Positions 41,998 to 53,285 are shown, numbered from the stretch's first letter. The stretch: DNA of 59,431 nucleotides from Hyphomonadaceae bacterium (GCA_021731815.1 JAKFWO010000011.1:1-59431); one strand, 5' to 3'. Numbers and translations: made by a program. The notes: generated from the letters alone by a model not told the origin.

Positions 41998-42756
41998 TCA
42001 TTCGCCCGGCAATCCGTCATGCACGGCCTGCACGGCCGGATAGACCAGTTCCAGCACAGCAGCGCGCGCGGCATCGAGATTTTTGCCGTCAGCAAACGTG
42101 ACCAGGGCGAAGAAATCCCCCACGCTCACACCGATCCGGTTCTGGAGCACCGCGCTACGATCGGGATGGAAGCCACCAATATAGAGCGGCAAGGGCAGGA
42201 CCACGCCGCCAATGTCCACGCCCGGCGATTCAGCCCGCATCAAGGCATCCGGATTGACCCCGCCTGCGGCGGCTCCACCAACGAGTTCGGTAAACAGGCG
42301 CGAGGATGCCCGCACGGCGATCGCGTCGTCCGCATTTGCGCCGATCACGCGGGATTCACCGATCACGATGCGGGCGATTTCGACGCCGTCGGGGGCGTTC
42401 AACGCACATCCGGGATAATCGGACGCATCGGAATTCTGCTTCCAGCTTCCTGCTTTTGCACCGAGTTTGACGGCAAGGCCCTTCGCATCGATCCCGAAGC
42501 AGGTTTTTGCGCGGTTGGTCAGATAGGCATCGACATCCACCGACGCGCCGGCAAGGCTTCCGGCCTCGTCGGCGGCTTCCTCAAGCGCTTGAACATCCTC
42601 AAGGCTTGCGACTTCTGCCGCTTTCTTGCCGCAGGATGCGAGCGGCAGGAATGAAAGGGCAGCGATACCTGCCGCGAGGAAGAAAGCCCGGGCGCGCGTG
42701 TCCCTTGTCTCCCCGCCAGAAGAATTGCGCAAAAAACCAACTGATCCTGGCCGCAT
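41998..42756 (-). CDS. Putative lipoprotein of unknown function
   Basis: 252 residues from the ATG at 42756, which has a strong GGAGGG site. The N-terminus is long and basic before the hydrophobic stretch AFFLAAGIAALSFLPLASC, so Cys42 would be lipid-modified (lipobox LASC). The mature part is acidic with two further cysteines (KTCFGID, PGCALNAPDG). No known family recognised. It follows ccrM on the same strand by about 100 nt, but there is no sign of a functional link. Confidence 0.7.
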   Translation of the reverse strand: MRPGSVGFLRNSSGGETRDTRARAFFLAAGIAALSFLPLASCGKKAAEVASLEDVQALEEAADEAGSLAGASVDVDAYLTNRAKTCFGIDAKGLAVKLGAKAGSWKQNSDASDYPGCALNAPDGVEIARIVIGESRVIGANADDAIAVRASSRLFTELVGGAAAGGVNPDALMRAESPGVDIGGVVLPLPLYIGGFHPDRSAVLQNRIGVSVGDFFALVTFADGKNLDAARAAVLELVYPAVQAVHDGLPGE

Positions 42757-42858
42757 GTCGCCCTCCATGAATCCCACCCCGGACGACTTGTATCATAGCG
42801 GGATCCGAGCCCGCTGGCTATCGCCAATTGGCCCGTCACCATCGACTTTCCGGAAATT

Positions 42859-44034
<1,176 letters not shown>

Positions 44035-44048
44035 TTAAATTAAGGAAG

Positions 44049-44068
44049 GATTCACGGAATCACGAATC
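44049..44068. promoter_or_regulatory. Cluster of three GANTC methylation sites upstream of ccrM
   Basis: GATTC (44049-44053), GAATC (44057-44061) and GAATC (44064-44068) lie within 20 bp in the region between the divergent ccrM and thiolase genes. In Caulobacter two GANTC sites in the ccrM promoter region link its transcription to the methylation state, so a comparable autoregulatory switch is plausible here. Adjacent TTAA motifs (44035, 44040) do not have CtrA spacing. Confidence 0.6.
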
Positions 44069-44123
44069 CAGGGAAAACCGGCCCGGAAAATCAGCCGGGT
44101 AAACAGGGAACCTTTTTCCGCAC

Positions 44124-44168
44124 GCAGACATTCCGGGCGCAGACACTCCGGGCGCAGACACTCCGCAA
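44124..44168. repeat. 15-bp tandem repeat, three copies
   Basis: Units of GCAGACACTCCGGGC type start at 44124, 44139 and 44154; the first has one mismatch and the last is incomplete at its end. They lie between ccrM and the thiolase gene. Confidence 0.8.
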
Positions 44169-44276
44169 AAGAGGACTCCACTTTTCCCGCCGGTCGAATA
44201 GATTGCGCATCAGGGACATTCAGGGCCAAAGCGCCCGGCCGGCGTGAGCACAAGCGCCCCTTTCAGAGGAAATTCC

Positions 44277-45455
44277 ATGAGCGATTCCATAGTCATTGCC
44301 GCCGCTGCCCGCACGCCGGTCGGTTCCTTCAGCGGCGCGTTCGCGACCACGCCCGCCCATGATCTGGGCGCGATCGCCGTCGGTGCGGCGCTTGCCCGCG
44401 CCGGGGTGGCCGCAAGCGAGGTCGATGAGGCGATCCTCGGTCAGGTGCTGACGGCAGCCCAGGGCCAGAATCCGGCGCGCCAGGCGGCGATCAAGGCCGG
44501 GCTCGCTCATGGCTCGACGGCGATCAGTATCAACCAGGTCTGTGGCTCCGGATTGCGCGCGGTTGCCATGGGAATGCAGCAGATCCTCGCAGGGGACGCC
44601 GATATCGTGGTGGCCGGCGGACAGGAGAGCATGTCGCTTTCCACCCATGCCGCTTATCTGCGGGCCGGCCAGAAAATGGGCGACCTGTCCTTCATCGACA
44701 CCATGATCCGCGACGGCTTATGGGACGCCTTTCACGGCTACCACATGGGCGTAACCGCCGAAAACGTCGCCGAAAAATGGCAGATCACGCGTGACGAACA
44801 GGACCAGTTCGCTACCTCCTCCCAGAACAAGGCCGAGGCCGCCCAGAAGGCCGGGCGTTTTGCCGATGAAATCGTTCCCGTCACCATCAAGGGCAAGAAG
44901 GCCGATATCGTGGTCGATGCTGACGAATATATCCGCCATGGGGCCACCATGGCCGCCGCCGCCAGTCTGCGCCCGGCCTTTAAAAAGGACGGCACCGTCA
45001 CGGCAGGCAATGCATCGGGGATCAATGACGGGGCCGCCGCAATGGTGCTCATGACCGAGGCCAATGCCGCCAGACGCGGGTTGAAACCCATGGCGCGGAT
45101 TGCCTCCTGGGCGACAGCCGGGGTCGATCCCGCGATCATGGGCTCGGGCCCCATTCCCGCGGCGCGCAAGGCGCTTGAAAAAGCGGGCTGGAAAATCGGC
45201 GATCTCGACCTCGTCGAAGCCAATGAAGCCTTTGCCGCCCAGGCGCTGGCGGTCAACAAGGATCTCGGCTGGAACCCGGATATCGTGAATGTCAATGGCG
45301 GGGCGATCGCCATCGGCCACCCGATCGGGGCTTCGGGCGCGCGCGTCCTCACCACCCTGCTGTTCGAAATGGGCCGGAGGGGCGCGAAAAAGGGCCTCGC
45401 CACATTGTGCATCGGCGGCGGCATGGGCATTGCGCTCTGCGTGGAGGCCAGCTGA
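44277..45455 (+). CDS. Acetyl-CoA acetyltransferase (thiolase)
   Basis: 392 residues, a biosynthetic-type thiolase that joins two acetyl-CoA to acetoacetyl-CoA. The nucleophilic cysteine is in [15 protein letters not shown], the second motif is [17 protein letters not shown], and the C-terminal catalytic cysteine is in TLCIGGGMG. The start at 44277 has AGAGGAA upstream; the longer frame adds 11 residues. No phaB or phaC is nearby, so a role in polyhydroxybutyrate cannot be confirmed from context. Confidence 0.94.
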   Translation: MSDSIVIAAAARTPVGSFSGAFATTPAHDLGAIAVGAALARAGVAASEVDEAILGQVLTAAQGQNPARQAAIKAGLAHGSTAISINQVCGSGLRAVAMGMQQILAGDADIVVAGGQESMSLSTHAAYLRAGQKMGDLSFIDTMIRDGLWDAFHGYHMGVTAENVAEKWQITRDEQDQFATSSQNKAEAAQKAGRFADEIVPVTIKGKKADIVVDADEYIRHGATMAAAASLRPAFKKDGTVTAGNASGINDGAAAMVLMTEANAARRGLKPMARIASWATAGVDPAIMGSGPIPAARKALEKAGWKIGDLDLVEANEAFAAQALAVNKDLGWNPDIVNVNGGAIAIGHPIGASGARVLTTLLFEMGRRGAKKGLATLCIGGGMGIALCVEAS

Positions 45456-45558
45456 AATTCCGGCTTCCCCTCTCACAAGGACAATGGGCAGGGATCCACC
45501 CCGATCGAATCATCGCGGTTCGATCGGGGATTGCTGCCCGCAGCCCTCATGACAATCG

Positions 45559-45573
45559 TTAAGAAATAATTAA
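45559..45573. promoter_or_regulatory. CtrA binding site upstream of chvI
   Basis: TTAA (45559-45562), GAAATAA, TTAA (45570-45573), then C: the full consensus TTAA-N7-TTAAC. It lies 119-133 nt upstream of the response regulator start, in the gap after the thiolase gene. Confidence 0.7.
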
Positions 45574-45691
45574 CCAAACATGAGTAATTTGTTATGGCCA
45601 CCGGAAAGCGGCAATAAATTCGCAACCTTGTGGCACGCGACGGACGCGCGACAGAAAGTCCGCGCCAGCAGAATTCGGAGGTTCCAAACCC

Positions 45692-46402
45692 ATGCTCAGC
45701 ATTGCAATCGTCGAGGACGTCGAGGAAACCCTGCGCACTCTGGAAAGCATGTTCCGGGCAAGGGGGTTCACGATCCGCAGTTATCGTGATGGCGAAACCG
45801 CGCTGACCGCGATTCTGAACACCCCTCCGGATCTCGTGCTGCTCGATCTCGGCCTGCCGAGGATGCACGGAATCGACGTGTTGAAACGTATCCGGCAATC
45901 CTCCGAGATGCCGGTCATCGTCCTCACCAGCCAGGACACGGAATCAGACGAAATCATCACCCTGACATTGGGAGCCGATGAATTCATTTCCAAGCCCTAT
46001 TCCGAACGTCTTCTGATGCTGCGGGTCGACGCGGTTTTACGCCGGGTACAGGCACCACGCCCGGTTGCGGGCGAAGAACGCGCCCGTGTGCTCATTCGGG
46101 GGAAATTGCAACTCGACCCCAATCAGCAATGTGCGTTCTGGGGCGAGGCACTGATCAAGCTGACGCCGGGCGAGTTCACGATCCTTGAATCGCTCGCCAC
46201 CCGCGCCGGACATATCAAGAGCCGCAGCAATCTGCTCGATGTCGCCTATCGCGACCAGGATGATGTCGAAGAACGCGTGATTGATACCCATATCAAGCGC
46301 ATCCGTGCCAAGTTCAAGGCCGTCGATCCGGATTTTGAGGCGATTCAAACGGTCTATGGTGCGGGATATTCCTTCAACCAGCCGCCAGCCGCGACGATCT
46401 GA
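45692..46402 (+). CDS. chvI: ChvI-like OmpR family response regulator
   Basis: 236 residues. The receiver domain has the phospho-acceptor Asp52 (LVLLDLGLPRM), the switch threonine in VIVLTSQD and the conserved lysine in FISKPYS. The winged-helix domain carries SRSNLLDVAYRDQDDVEERV and IDTHIKRIRAKFKAVD, which match the ChvI subgroup closely. ChvI controls acid and envelope-stress responses in alphaproteobacteria. The kinase gene follows about 150 nt downstream. The usual neighbour hprK is not present. Confidence 0.9.
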   Translation: MLSIAIVEDVEETLRTLESMFRARGFTIRSYRDGETALTAILNTPPDLVLLDLGLPRMHGIDVLKRIRQSSEMPVIVLTSQDTESDEIITLTLGADEFISKPYSERLLMLRVDAVLRRVQAPRPVAGEERARVLIRGKLQLDPNQQCAFWGEALIKLTPGEFTILESLATRAGHIKSRSNLLDVAYRDQDDVEERVIDTHIKRIRAKFKAVDPDFEAIQTVYGAGYSFNQPPAATI

Positions 46403-46550
46403 ATGATCAGCGGACAATTCCCTTCGCGGCGCGATCCTTCATCCCGGCAGGGTCGGACTATTTCGGTAGCAGATCGGGGCGCCGGACGTATCAGGATCAA
46501 GCCAGTCCCGGCTCCAGGACCGACCCGGTGCGCAAAAACAGCGAACGCCG

Positions 46551-48347
46551 ATGGCGGATGACGGGAAGGCATTCCAATCGGGCGGGTGGCGTATCGGTGT
46601 CGCCGATTCCTCCCGCGCTGATGCCCGGATCCTGACCCAGTCGCCGGTTGCCGTGCCGCGCCGACGGATTCGCAGCCGCCTTTTCGCCGGTCTGCGCTCG
46701 GGCATTGGACGCGCGATCCTGTTTGCCAATCTGGCAATGTTCGCACTGGTCGCGCTTGGATTATTGCTGCTTTCGGAAACCCGCAACGAACTGGTGCGGG
46801 CCCGCCTCGCTTCGCTGGAAGCCCAGGGCGAGCTGATCCGCGCGCAACTGGCCGTGCAGGCCAGCGAAAACATTGCCGATCCACGCCTCAACGAAGCGAA
46901 AGCCCGGGACGTCCTTCTGGCATTGCAGATACCATCCCCGACCCGCGTCAGGATCCATTCAATCACCGGTATTGAAATTGCTGATTCATTCCTGCTCAAC
47001 GACATTGTCGACCGCCAATCAGTCAGCAATCGCGCCCCCGGGCAGGGGATCCTTGCGCCATTCGCCAAAGGGTTGCGGTCTGTCCGCGAGCAAATCCGCG
47101 AATGGAGCATGCGCCGCGCCGGGATTGAGGTGATCGCGAGCCTCGACAGCGAATGGCGGCGGGCGCTGGCAGGCGAAATCATGCGCGGCGAGCGCGCCGG
47201 CGACAAGGGAGAACGGATCGCCTCGGTCTCCATGCCGATCGCGCCGGTAGCGGCGATCATTGGCACGGTAACGCTCGAATCCGCCGATATTGACAGAATC
47301 ATTGCCAAGGAACGCGCAGCAGTGCTCCCCTATATTGCCGGTGCGGCTCTCTTGCTGGCCGGCCTGTCGATCCTGCTGGCATATCTCGTTGCCGTACCGA
47401 TTCTGAGCCTCGCAAAAGCGGCGGAAGCAGTGGCAAGCGGGGCGCACAAGGCGCTCCGGATCGATCGGGCCCTGCGCCGCAAGGATGAAATCGGCGACCT
47501 CGCTTCTTCCTTGCAGGCCATGATCGAAGCCCTGCAAAGGCGCAGCGAGGAATATGCGCGCGAGGCGGTCAACAACGCCCATGAACTCAAAAATCCTGCC
47601 AATGCGATCGGCCTTGCCGCCGACCGCCTTGCCGTGATCCAGGACGATATTCTCAAACAGGCCGAAATCGGCAATATCCGCGATTCCGTTCGACGCCTGC
47701 TCAGGATCATCGAAGGGGTGACCAATCTTGCGCGTTATGTGGATCAATCAGGCACCGCCCCCCGGGCACCGACCAGGATCTTTGATTTATTGGCGGCCAA
47801 TGCCGAAATCATCTGGGGGCCGGATGGAGAATCGCGCGGAGTGCGGATCAATCTTGAGAGCGAGCCCGGGCTCGAATCCGCAACCGTTCTGAGCTGGAAT
47901 GCGGCTACCGACATGCCGGCCCTGCGCCATGTATTCCACAATATTGTGGATAACGCGCTGTCTTTCTCTCCACCAGAGAGCACGATCACCATCCGGCTTG
48001 CACGCAGCCAGATCGCAGCCGGCCGGAGTGCCGGGAGAAAGCCGGGGCCCGAGACCTCCGCACTGGTGGTCACCGTGGATGATCAGGGTCCGGGCATCCA
48101 CCCGGCAGATCTCGAAAATATATTCAAACGCTTTCAATCAGACCGGCCCTCCAGCACGTCGACCGCGATCGGAAGGCAGAATATGAATTCCGGGATCGGG
48201 CTCGATATCGCGCGCACCATCGTGAACGGGCATGGCGGGAAGATTACCGCCGAAAACCGCGTGAATTCCGAGGGGCAAATTATTGGCGCGCGCTTTGTCG
48301 TGGTATTGCCGGAAAATGTGAAGGATGCGGGGTCGTCTTTCCTGTGA
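46551..48347 (+). CDS. chvG: ChvG-like sensor histidine kinase
   Basis: 598 residues. Layout: cytoplasmic N-terminus, transmembrane helix (about 55-75), periplasmic sensor domain (about 76-257), second helix (258-282), HAMP, then the kinase core. The phospho-histidine is His344 in NNAHELKNPANAIG, a variant of the HELKNPLT box. The N-box is HNIVDNALSFSPPES, and the G-boxes are DDQGPGI and NSGIGLDIARTI. It pairs with the ChvI-like regulator directly upstream. Confidence 0.9.
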   Translation: MADDGKAFQSGGWRIGVADSSRADARILTQSPVAVPRRRIRSRLFAGLRSGIGRAILFANLAMFALVALGLLLLSETRNELVRARLASLEAQGELIRAQLAVQASENIADPRLNEAKARDVLLALQIPSPTRVRIHSITGIEIADSFLLNDIVDRQSVSNRAPGQGILAPFAKGLRSVREQIREWSMRRAGIEVIASLDSEWRRALAGEIMRGERAGDKGERIASVSMPIAPVAAIIGTVTLESADIDRIIAKERAAVLPYIAGAALLLAGLSILLAYLVAVPILSLAKAAEAVASGAHKALRIDRALRRKDEIGDLASSLQAMIEALQRRSEEYAREAVNNAHELKNPANAIGLAADRLAVIQDDILKQAEIGNIRDSVRRLLRIIEGVTNLARYVDQSGTAPRAPTRIFDLLAANAEIIWGPDGESRGVRINLESEPGLESATVLSWNAATDMPALRHVFHNIVDNALSFSPPESTITIRLARSQIAAGRSAGRKPGPETSALVVTVDDQGPGIHPADLENIFKRFQSDRPSSTSTAIGRQNMNSGIGLDIARTIVNGHGGKITAENRVNSEGQIIGARFVVVLPENVKDAGSSFL

Positions 48348-48575
48348 CGACAAGCGGCGCGCGATCGCCGGCGGCCTGCGCGGGTGAAATGCCTTTTTGA
48401 AGCAAAATCCCTGTCGCACCCATGTTTCGGCAGCGGTGCCACAAACAGTGAAATTACCGGAATTTTCCGGACAGTTTCCGGTCTGTCCTGCGTTGCCGCA
48501 AAACCGCTTTCCACCGATCCCTTTTGCCGGTATTGGCACGCGGCTTTCACGTCATGCCCGGGGATCTCACAGGCC

Positions 48576-49853
48576 ATGGAAACCACACAGCTTTCCAGCA
48601 CAACCGCGCCCAAAAAGGTCGTGCTTGCCTATTCGGGTGGCCTCGACACGTCCATCATCCTGAAATGGCTTCAGGAGACCTATGGCTGCGAAGTCGTGAC
48701 CTTCACCGCCGATCTTGGCCAAAGCGATGGCGGCACCGATGAACTGGCCCCGGCGCGGGACAAGGCGCTGGGCCTCGGAATCCGGCCCGAAAACATTTAT
48801 ATCGAGGATCTGCGCGAGGAATTCGTCCGCGATTTCGTCTTCCCGATGTTCCGTGCCAATACCGTTTATGAAGGGCAATATCTGCTCGGAACCTCCATCG
48901 CGCGGCCGCTGATCGCCCGCCGCCAGATCGAGATCGCCAATCTGACGGGTGCCGATGCGGTCTGCCATGGTGCGACCGGCAAGGGCAATGACCAGGTCCG
49001 CTTCGAAATCGCCTATTATGCGCTGAAGCCCGACGTGCGGGTGATCGCGCCCTGGCGGGAATGGGCATTTGGAGGCCGGCCCGACCTCATTGCCTATGCG
49101 CGCGCCCATAATATCCCGATTGCGGCGGGCAAGGATCAGGAGGCCCCCTTCTCAATCGACGCCAATCTGTTGCACACGTCCTCCGAAGGACTGGCCCTCG
49201 AGGACCCCGATTGCGAGGTCCCGGACATTGTCAGCCGGCGTGCCGACCGCCGAACCATCACGCCCGAGGAAGCGCCGGACAAAGCGGAAATCCTCACATT
49301 GTCCTTCGAGCGCGGCGATGCAAGCGCCATCAATGGCGAGGCCATGCGGCCGCATATAGTGCTGCAACGACTCAACGAGGCCGGAAAACGCCACGGAATC
49401 GGCGGGCTCGACCTTGTGGAGAACCGCTTTGTCGGCATGAAATCCCGCGGGTTTTACGAAACACCGGGCGGCACGATCCTGCTCGCCGCCCATCGCGGGA
49501 TCGAGCAATTGACCCTCGACCGCGGGGCCGCGCATCTCAAGGACGAGCTGATGCCGCGTTACGCCGCGCTCATCTATAATGGCATGTGGTTTTCCCCCGA
49601 GCGCGAAATGTTGCAGGCCGCCATTGACGCGAGCCAGCGCGATGTGAGCGGCGATGTCCGCCTCAAGCTCTACAAGGGCGGGGTCTATGTGATCGGGCGG
49701 AAATCGGTGTTCTCGCTGTATTCCAAAGCGCTGGTCGGCTTCGACGCGGCGGGTGGTTATAACCAGAAAGACGCGGAGGGCTTTATCAAGCTCAACGCGC
49801 TACGCTTCCGGATCCGGGCATGGCGGGACCAGAATCTGCGGCGCAATGAATGA
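48576..49853 (+). CDS. argG: Argininosuccinate synthase
   Basis: ATP-dependent arginine-biosynthesis enzyme that joins citrulline and aspartate. 425 residues from 48576. The PP-loop is [18 protein letters not shown], and the citrulline/aspartate motifs [13 protein letters not shown] and [18 protein letters not shown] are present. The start was chosen because homology begins there; the longer frame (from 48384) has no resemblance. It is not clustered with other arg genes. Confidence 0.97.
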   Translation: METTQLSSTTAPKKVVLAYSGGLDTSIILKWLQETYGCEVVTFTADLGQSDGGTDELAPARDKALGLGIRPENIYIEDLREEFVRDFVFPMFRANTVYEGQYLLGTSIARPLIARRQIEIANLTGADAVCHGATGKGNDQVRFEIAYYALKPDVRVIAPWREWAFGGRPDLIAYARAHNIPIAAGKDQEAPFSIDANLLHTSSEGLALEDPDCEVPDIVSRRADRRTITPEEAPDKAEILTLSFERGDASAINGEAMRPHIVLQRLNEAGKRHGIGGLDLVENRFVGMKSRGFYETPGGTILLAAHRGIEQLTLDRGAAHLKDELMPRYAALIYNGMWFSPEREMLQAAIDASQRDVSGDVRLKLYKGGVYVIGRKSVFSLYSKALVGFDAAGGYNQKDAEGFIKLNALRFRIRAWRDQNLRRNE

Positions 49854-49873
49854 GCGCGCCGGGTTTCAGAGGA

Positions 49874-50398
49874 TCATTGCCCCGTCGAGCCAAACCCGCC
49901 GGCACCGCGCTCTGAATCGGGCAAATTATCGACCTCATCGAAACATGCCCGGATCACCGGCGCGATGACCATTTGGGCAATGCGCTCGCCGCGGCGGATG
50001 ACGAAAGGCTCCGCCCCCAGATTGACGAGAATGACGCCGATTTCGCCGCGATAATCGCTGTCGACTGTGCCGGGGCTGTTGAGGCAGGTGATGCCCCATT
50101 TGAGCGCAAGGCCCGAACGCGGGCGTATCTGTGCCTCGAAACCGGGCGGAAGCGCGATGGCAAGACCGGTGGGAATGAGGGCCCGCCCGCCCGGTGCCAG
50201 CGTGATCGGGGCGCCGGCAGCATTGGCGGCCCGCAGATCCATGCCCGCCGCGCCGTCGGTCTCATAGGCAGGCAAAGGCAGGTCCGGATTATGGGCGAGG
50301 CGCCGAACCGCGATGGTCACCGTTCGGGGATCGCGGGCTGGAAATGTCTCGCCAGGCGGCGTCTCATCGCGCAATCGAAAGGCCCGCGAAGTCGTCAT
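49874..50398 (-). CDS. dut: Deoxyuridine 5'-triphosphate nucleotidohydrolase
   Basis: 174-residue trimeric dUTPase that removes dUTP and supplies dUMP. The five motifs are visible: [39 protein letters not shown] and the C-terminal [10 protein letters not shown] arm. The start at 50398 includes a 35-residue N-terminal extension, so a later start is possible. It follows coaBC on the same strand, a common order, with a 153-nt gap. Confidence 0.95.
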   Translation of the reverse strand: MTTSRAFRLRDETPPGETFPARDPRTVTIAVRRLAHNPDLPLPAYETDGAAGMDLRAANAAGAPITLAPGGRALIPTGLAIALPPGFEAQIRPRSGLALKWGITCLNSPGTVDSDYRGEIGVILVNLGAEPFVIRRGERIAQMVIAPVIRACFDEVDNLPDSERGAGGFGSTGQ

Positions 50399-50551
50399 CT
50401 TGTTTGCCCTGTCATCAGAGTTGTCGTGAGGCCAATCCCGGCGCGCCACACCTGTTACACCTGCTCAGGATCGCGCGGATTCCCGCCGTTGAGAACGCCC
50501 GAAAATCAAATTATCCACAGGTCCAACATGAAGCCGGCATCAGGACCGATA

Positions 50552-51850
50552 TCAGGCGCGGCTGGTTCGACCGCGATTGCCCTCAATGCCCCGCCCGCTT
50601 TCCTCGCCCAAATGCGCCGCCACGGCCGCTGCGAGCCGTGCTGCCGCTTCTGCCTTCGGCATTCGCGGCCAATGCTCGGTCCCTTCGGAGCGAATCAGGA
50701 GAATTTCGTTGTCCTCGCCGCCCATCACATCACCCGAGACGTCATTGGCCAGAATCCAGTCGCAACCCTTGCGGGCGATCTTGGCGCGGGCATGGGCCTC
50801 GATATCATTGGTCTCGGCGGCGAAGCCGACCACGAGGCGCGGGCGGTTCTTTCCCGGCCGCGAGAGGGAGGCGAGAATGTCGGGGTTCTCGACCAGCGCC
50901 AGCGCCGGCGGGGGAGAATCCTTCTCCTTCTTGATCTTGCGGCCGGTCGCGCGCGCCGGGCGCCAATCGGCGACGGCAGCGACGCAGAAGGCGGCATCCA
51001 CCGGCAGGCTCTGTTCGCAGGCTGCGAGCATGTCGCGCGCGCTCTCGACGCGCAAGGTCCGGACGTCTTTCGGATCAGGCAGCGCCGTGGGCCCTGAGAC
51101 CAGAACCACCTCCGCCCCCAGTTCCGCCAAAGCCGCCGCGATCGCATAACCCTGCTTGCCCGAGGAGCGGTTGGACAGAAAGCGGACCGGGTCGATCGCC
51201 TCGAGCGTCGGGCCAGCAGTGACCAGCATTCGCCGACCTGCCAGCGGCCGATCCGACAGACATCGCGTCGCTTCAGGGGCGGGGAGGCGGTGGCCTTCGC
51301 CGGCCTTGAAAAAGGCCTCAATGGCCGCAAAAATGGTTTCGGGCTCGGCCATCCGTCCGGGGCCGAATTCCCCGCAGGCCATGTCGCCGTCTTCGGGGCC
51401 AATCATCATCGCGCCGTCCTCAAGCAGCGTTTCGACATTCCGCTGCACGGCCTTGTGCATCCACATCCGCACATTCATGGCAGGTGCCCACATCACCGGC
51501 TTGTCAGTCGCCAGCAATACAGTCGAGGCCAGATCATTGGCGTGGCCATTGGCGGCTTTCGCCATGAGATCGGCCGTGGCGGGGGCGACGACCACGAGAC
51601 CGGCCGCACGGGACAACTGGATATGCCCCATTTCAGCCTCGTCAGTCAGGCTGAACAAATCGGTATAGACCTTGTCACCGGTCAGGGCGGCGACCGACAA
51701 GGGCGTCACGAATTCCGCGCCGGCTTTGGTCAGGACAGCGCGCGTCGCGATCCCGGCGCGGGCGCAAAGCCGGATGAGCAACAGGCTCTTATAGGCAGCG
51801 ATACCACCGCCGATAATCAGCAATACCCTTCTTTCCGGCGCAAGGCCCAT
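50552..51850 (-). CDS. coaBC: Bifunctional phosphopantothenoylcysteine decarboxylase/synthetase
   Basis: 432 residues catalysing two steps of coenzyme A synthesis. The N-terminal CoaC flavoprotein domain (IIGGGIAAYKSLLLIR, catalytic His in MGHIQLSRAA, PAMNVRMW) is followed by the C-terminal CoaB domain (VTAGPTLEAIDPVRFLSNRS, GKQGYAIAAAL, AVADWRPA). The start at 51850 has AGGA upstream; the longer frame adds 24 unrelated residues. Confidence 0.95.
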   Translation of the reverse strand: MGLAPERRVLLIIGGGIAAYKSLLLIRLCARAGIATRAVLTKAGAEFVTPLSVAALTGDKVYTDLFSLTDEAEMGHIQLSRAAGLVVVAPATADLMAKAANGHANDLASTVLLATDKPVMWAPAMNVRMWMHKAVQRNVETLLEDGAMMIGPEDGDMACGEFGPGRMAEPETIFAAIEAFFKAGEGHRLPAPEATRCLSDRPLAGRRMLVTAGPTLEAIDPVRFLSNRSSGKQGYAIAAALAELGAEVVLVSGPTALPDPKDVRTLRVESARDMLAACEQSLPVDAAFCVAAVADWRPARATGRKIKKEKDSPPPALALVENPDILASLSRPGKNRPRLVVGFAAETNDIEAHARAKIARKGCDWILANDVSGDVMGGEDNEILLIRSEGTEHWPRMPKAEAAARLAAAVAAHLGEESGRGIEGNRGRTSRA

Positions 51851-52392
51851 GGTCGCGGTCCTGAGAGTTTCTGCACTGGCGCTCAAGTGAGGGGCGCTTT
51901 GCTCTGCCCATCTTAGGCCCAATCGGGCAAAAATTCCAGACCGGGAAAGGCGCGCGGCTGAATATCGGTCATAGTGACCCCACGGGTGGGTTCAGCCGGA
52001 GATTCTGTGCGGTTACACGTCGGCCGTGGTCACAGCAAGAGATTGGTTTCATGGTGGAACGATGGCGTGGCAACAGAAGGCGTCAAGGCCGCGCCAAAGG
52101 CGCGCCGCGAAGCGGGTTTAGCCTTGACACTTTCTGTTGCTGCGCAGCAATATTTTCATGAGAACAATTGGTTGCTCCAACATCTGGGCGTTACGTCTCC
52201 GCGCCCGGACATTCGGCAGGGACCGCAATCCGGAACAATTTGTCGAGAGTCAACTTATACGTTTTGCCGGTATCCGATTGGACAGGCCCGATTGGACAGG
52301 CCCGATTGCGCAGGGCCACAGGCCCGCGATCGAATGCCTGCGCCGGTCTCGCCCCCGAAATGCGGGGCTTCTGTTGCCGGGTGCCCCGCGAC
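51851..52392. other. Non-coding gap between coaBC and tmRNA
   Basis: About 540 nt without a supported gene. A 14-bp unit GATTGGACAGGCCC is duplicated at 52276-52303, with a third partial copy. The reading frames here run on into the tmRNA gene and are therefore not credible. Confidence 0.45.
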
Positions 52393-52785
52393 CCCGCCCG
52401 GGAGCGCTAAGTTCCCGGGGCTTGATTCGAGTTTCCCCGGACTGCGTTACGCAGCCAGAAGACCCTCTTCAGCATAGTTGTCGTTGGCAACTATTGAAAT
52501 GGCGTTTGTCGGAGCCATCCGGGCGAAATCCACGTCTTTAGACGTCCGTCGAGCCTGTTTCGGCCCCCAAACATCTCCGCTTGCGCATGATCAACGATAC
52601 CATCCGCGCGGAGCCCGGCATGGAATTGCCGGCATGACCAATATTTCGGGAGCTGAGCCTCGAATGGCACATTCCGTCGATGCATGGTCATCATGGAAAT
52701 GGTGGAGCCGCCGGGAACTGCCCCCGGGTCCGATCCGCTTATTCCACGCAATCTCTATCGCCATAGCCGGATCCAAAGATCCGGC
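52393..52785 (-). ncRNA. ssrA: Two-piece (circularly permuted) tmRNA
   Basis: Rescues stalled ribosomes. Reading the minus strand, the acceptor piece comes first and ends CGGCTCCACCA (CCA at 52702-52700). After an intervening segment the coding piece begins GGGGCCG at 52567, which pairs with CGGCTCC to form the acceptor stem, and continues CAGGCTCGACGGACG. The tag frame runs from 52488 (GCC, preceded by ATAGTT) to the TAA at 52447 and encodes ANDNYAEEGLLAA. This permuted order is the alphaproteobacterial type. A -10-like TATATT (52797-52792) places the start near 52785. The outer ends are approximate. Confidence 0.93.
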
Positions 52786-52874
52786 CCGATCAATATAGCG
52801 CATTTGCGGCCGTGCGAAAGGGATTGTTCTGCGGGTTGGCGAGGAATGGAAGCAATCCCGGAAACCGCGAAAAA

Positions 52875-53285
52875 TCAGGCCGCCCGGCGTTTCCGGCGCA
52901 GCCATTTCTTGCGCAGCCGGCCCTGGCTCGGGCCGTCGTCACGCGCGCCCGTTTTCAAAAGGGTATTCATCGGCGGATTGAGCCCGCGAATGAGGTCTTC
53001 CTCGATGATCTGGCGATCGCTTTCAGTGCGCACCCGTTTGAAATGGCGTTCGGTGGCCCCGGCCTTGAAAAAGGCCTTTTCCCATTTCTCGTGTCCCCAC
53101 AGGCGTTCGCGCAGATTGGCGGCCTTGCCGACATAGACGGGCTTGAGGAAGAAGAACCAGCTTCGCCGCACGAAAACATAAATTCCGCCGGAATCACTCG
53201 GGATATCGCTCCGAAACAAGGCGATGCGAAACCGGTGCCGTTTGCCGGTCTCACCCTTCCAGACATGCCAGCCAAAGGGGATCAT
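52875..53285 (-). CDS. GIY-YIG domain protein
   Basis: 136 residues. The GIY-YIG nuclease-like core is seen in SGGIYVFV and KPVYVGKAANLRERL, with the downstream glutamate segment EEDLIRGLNPPMN. The C-terminus is strongly basic (RLRKKWLRRKRRAA). Such stand-alone proteins are common, and their substrates are unknown. The start at 53285 (MIPFGWHVW) was preferred over a longer frame without resemblance to the family. It is near the 5' end of the tmRNA gene, same strand. Confidence 0.82.
   Translation of the reverse strand: MIPFGWHVWKGETGKRHRFRIALFRSDIPSDSGGIYVFVRRSWFFFLKPVYVGKAANLRERLWGHEKWEKAFFKAGATERHFKRVRTESDRQIIEEDLIRGLNPPMNTLLKTGARDDGPSQGRLRKKWLRRKRRAA

Noticed and set aside
44035-44043. 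TTAAATTAA as a CtrA site before ccrM
   Set aside because: The two TTAA halves are one base apart; the CtrA consensus needs seven.
51974-52477. 167-codon open frame on the plus strand
   Set aside because: It extends into the antisense of the tmRNA tag region and has no protein-like features.
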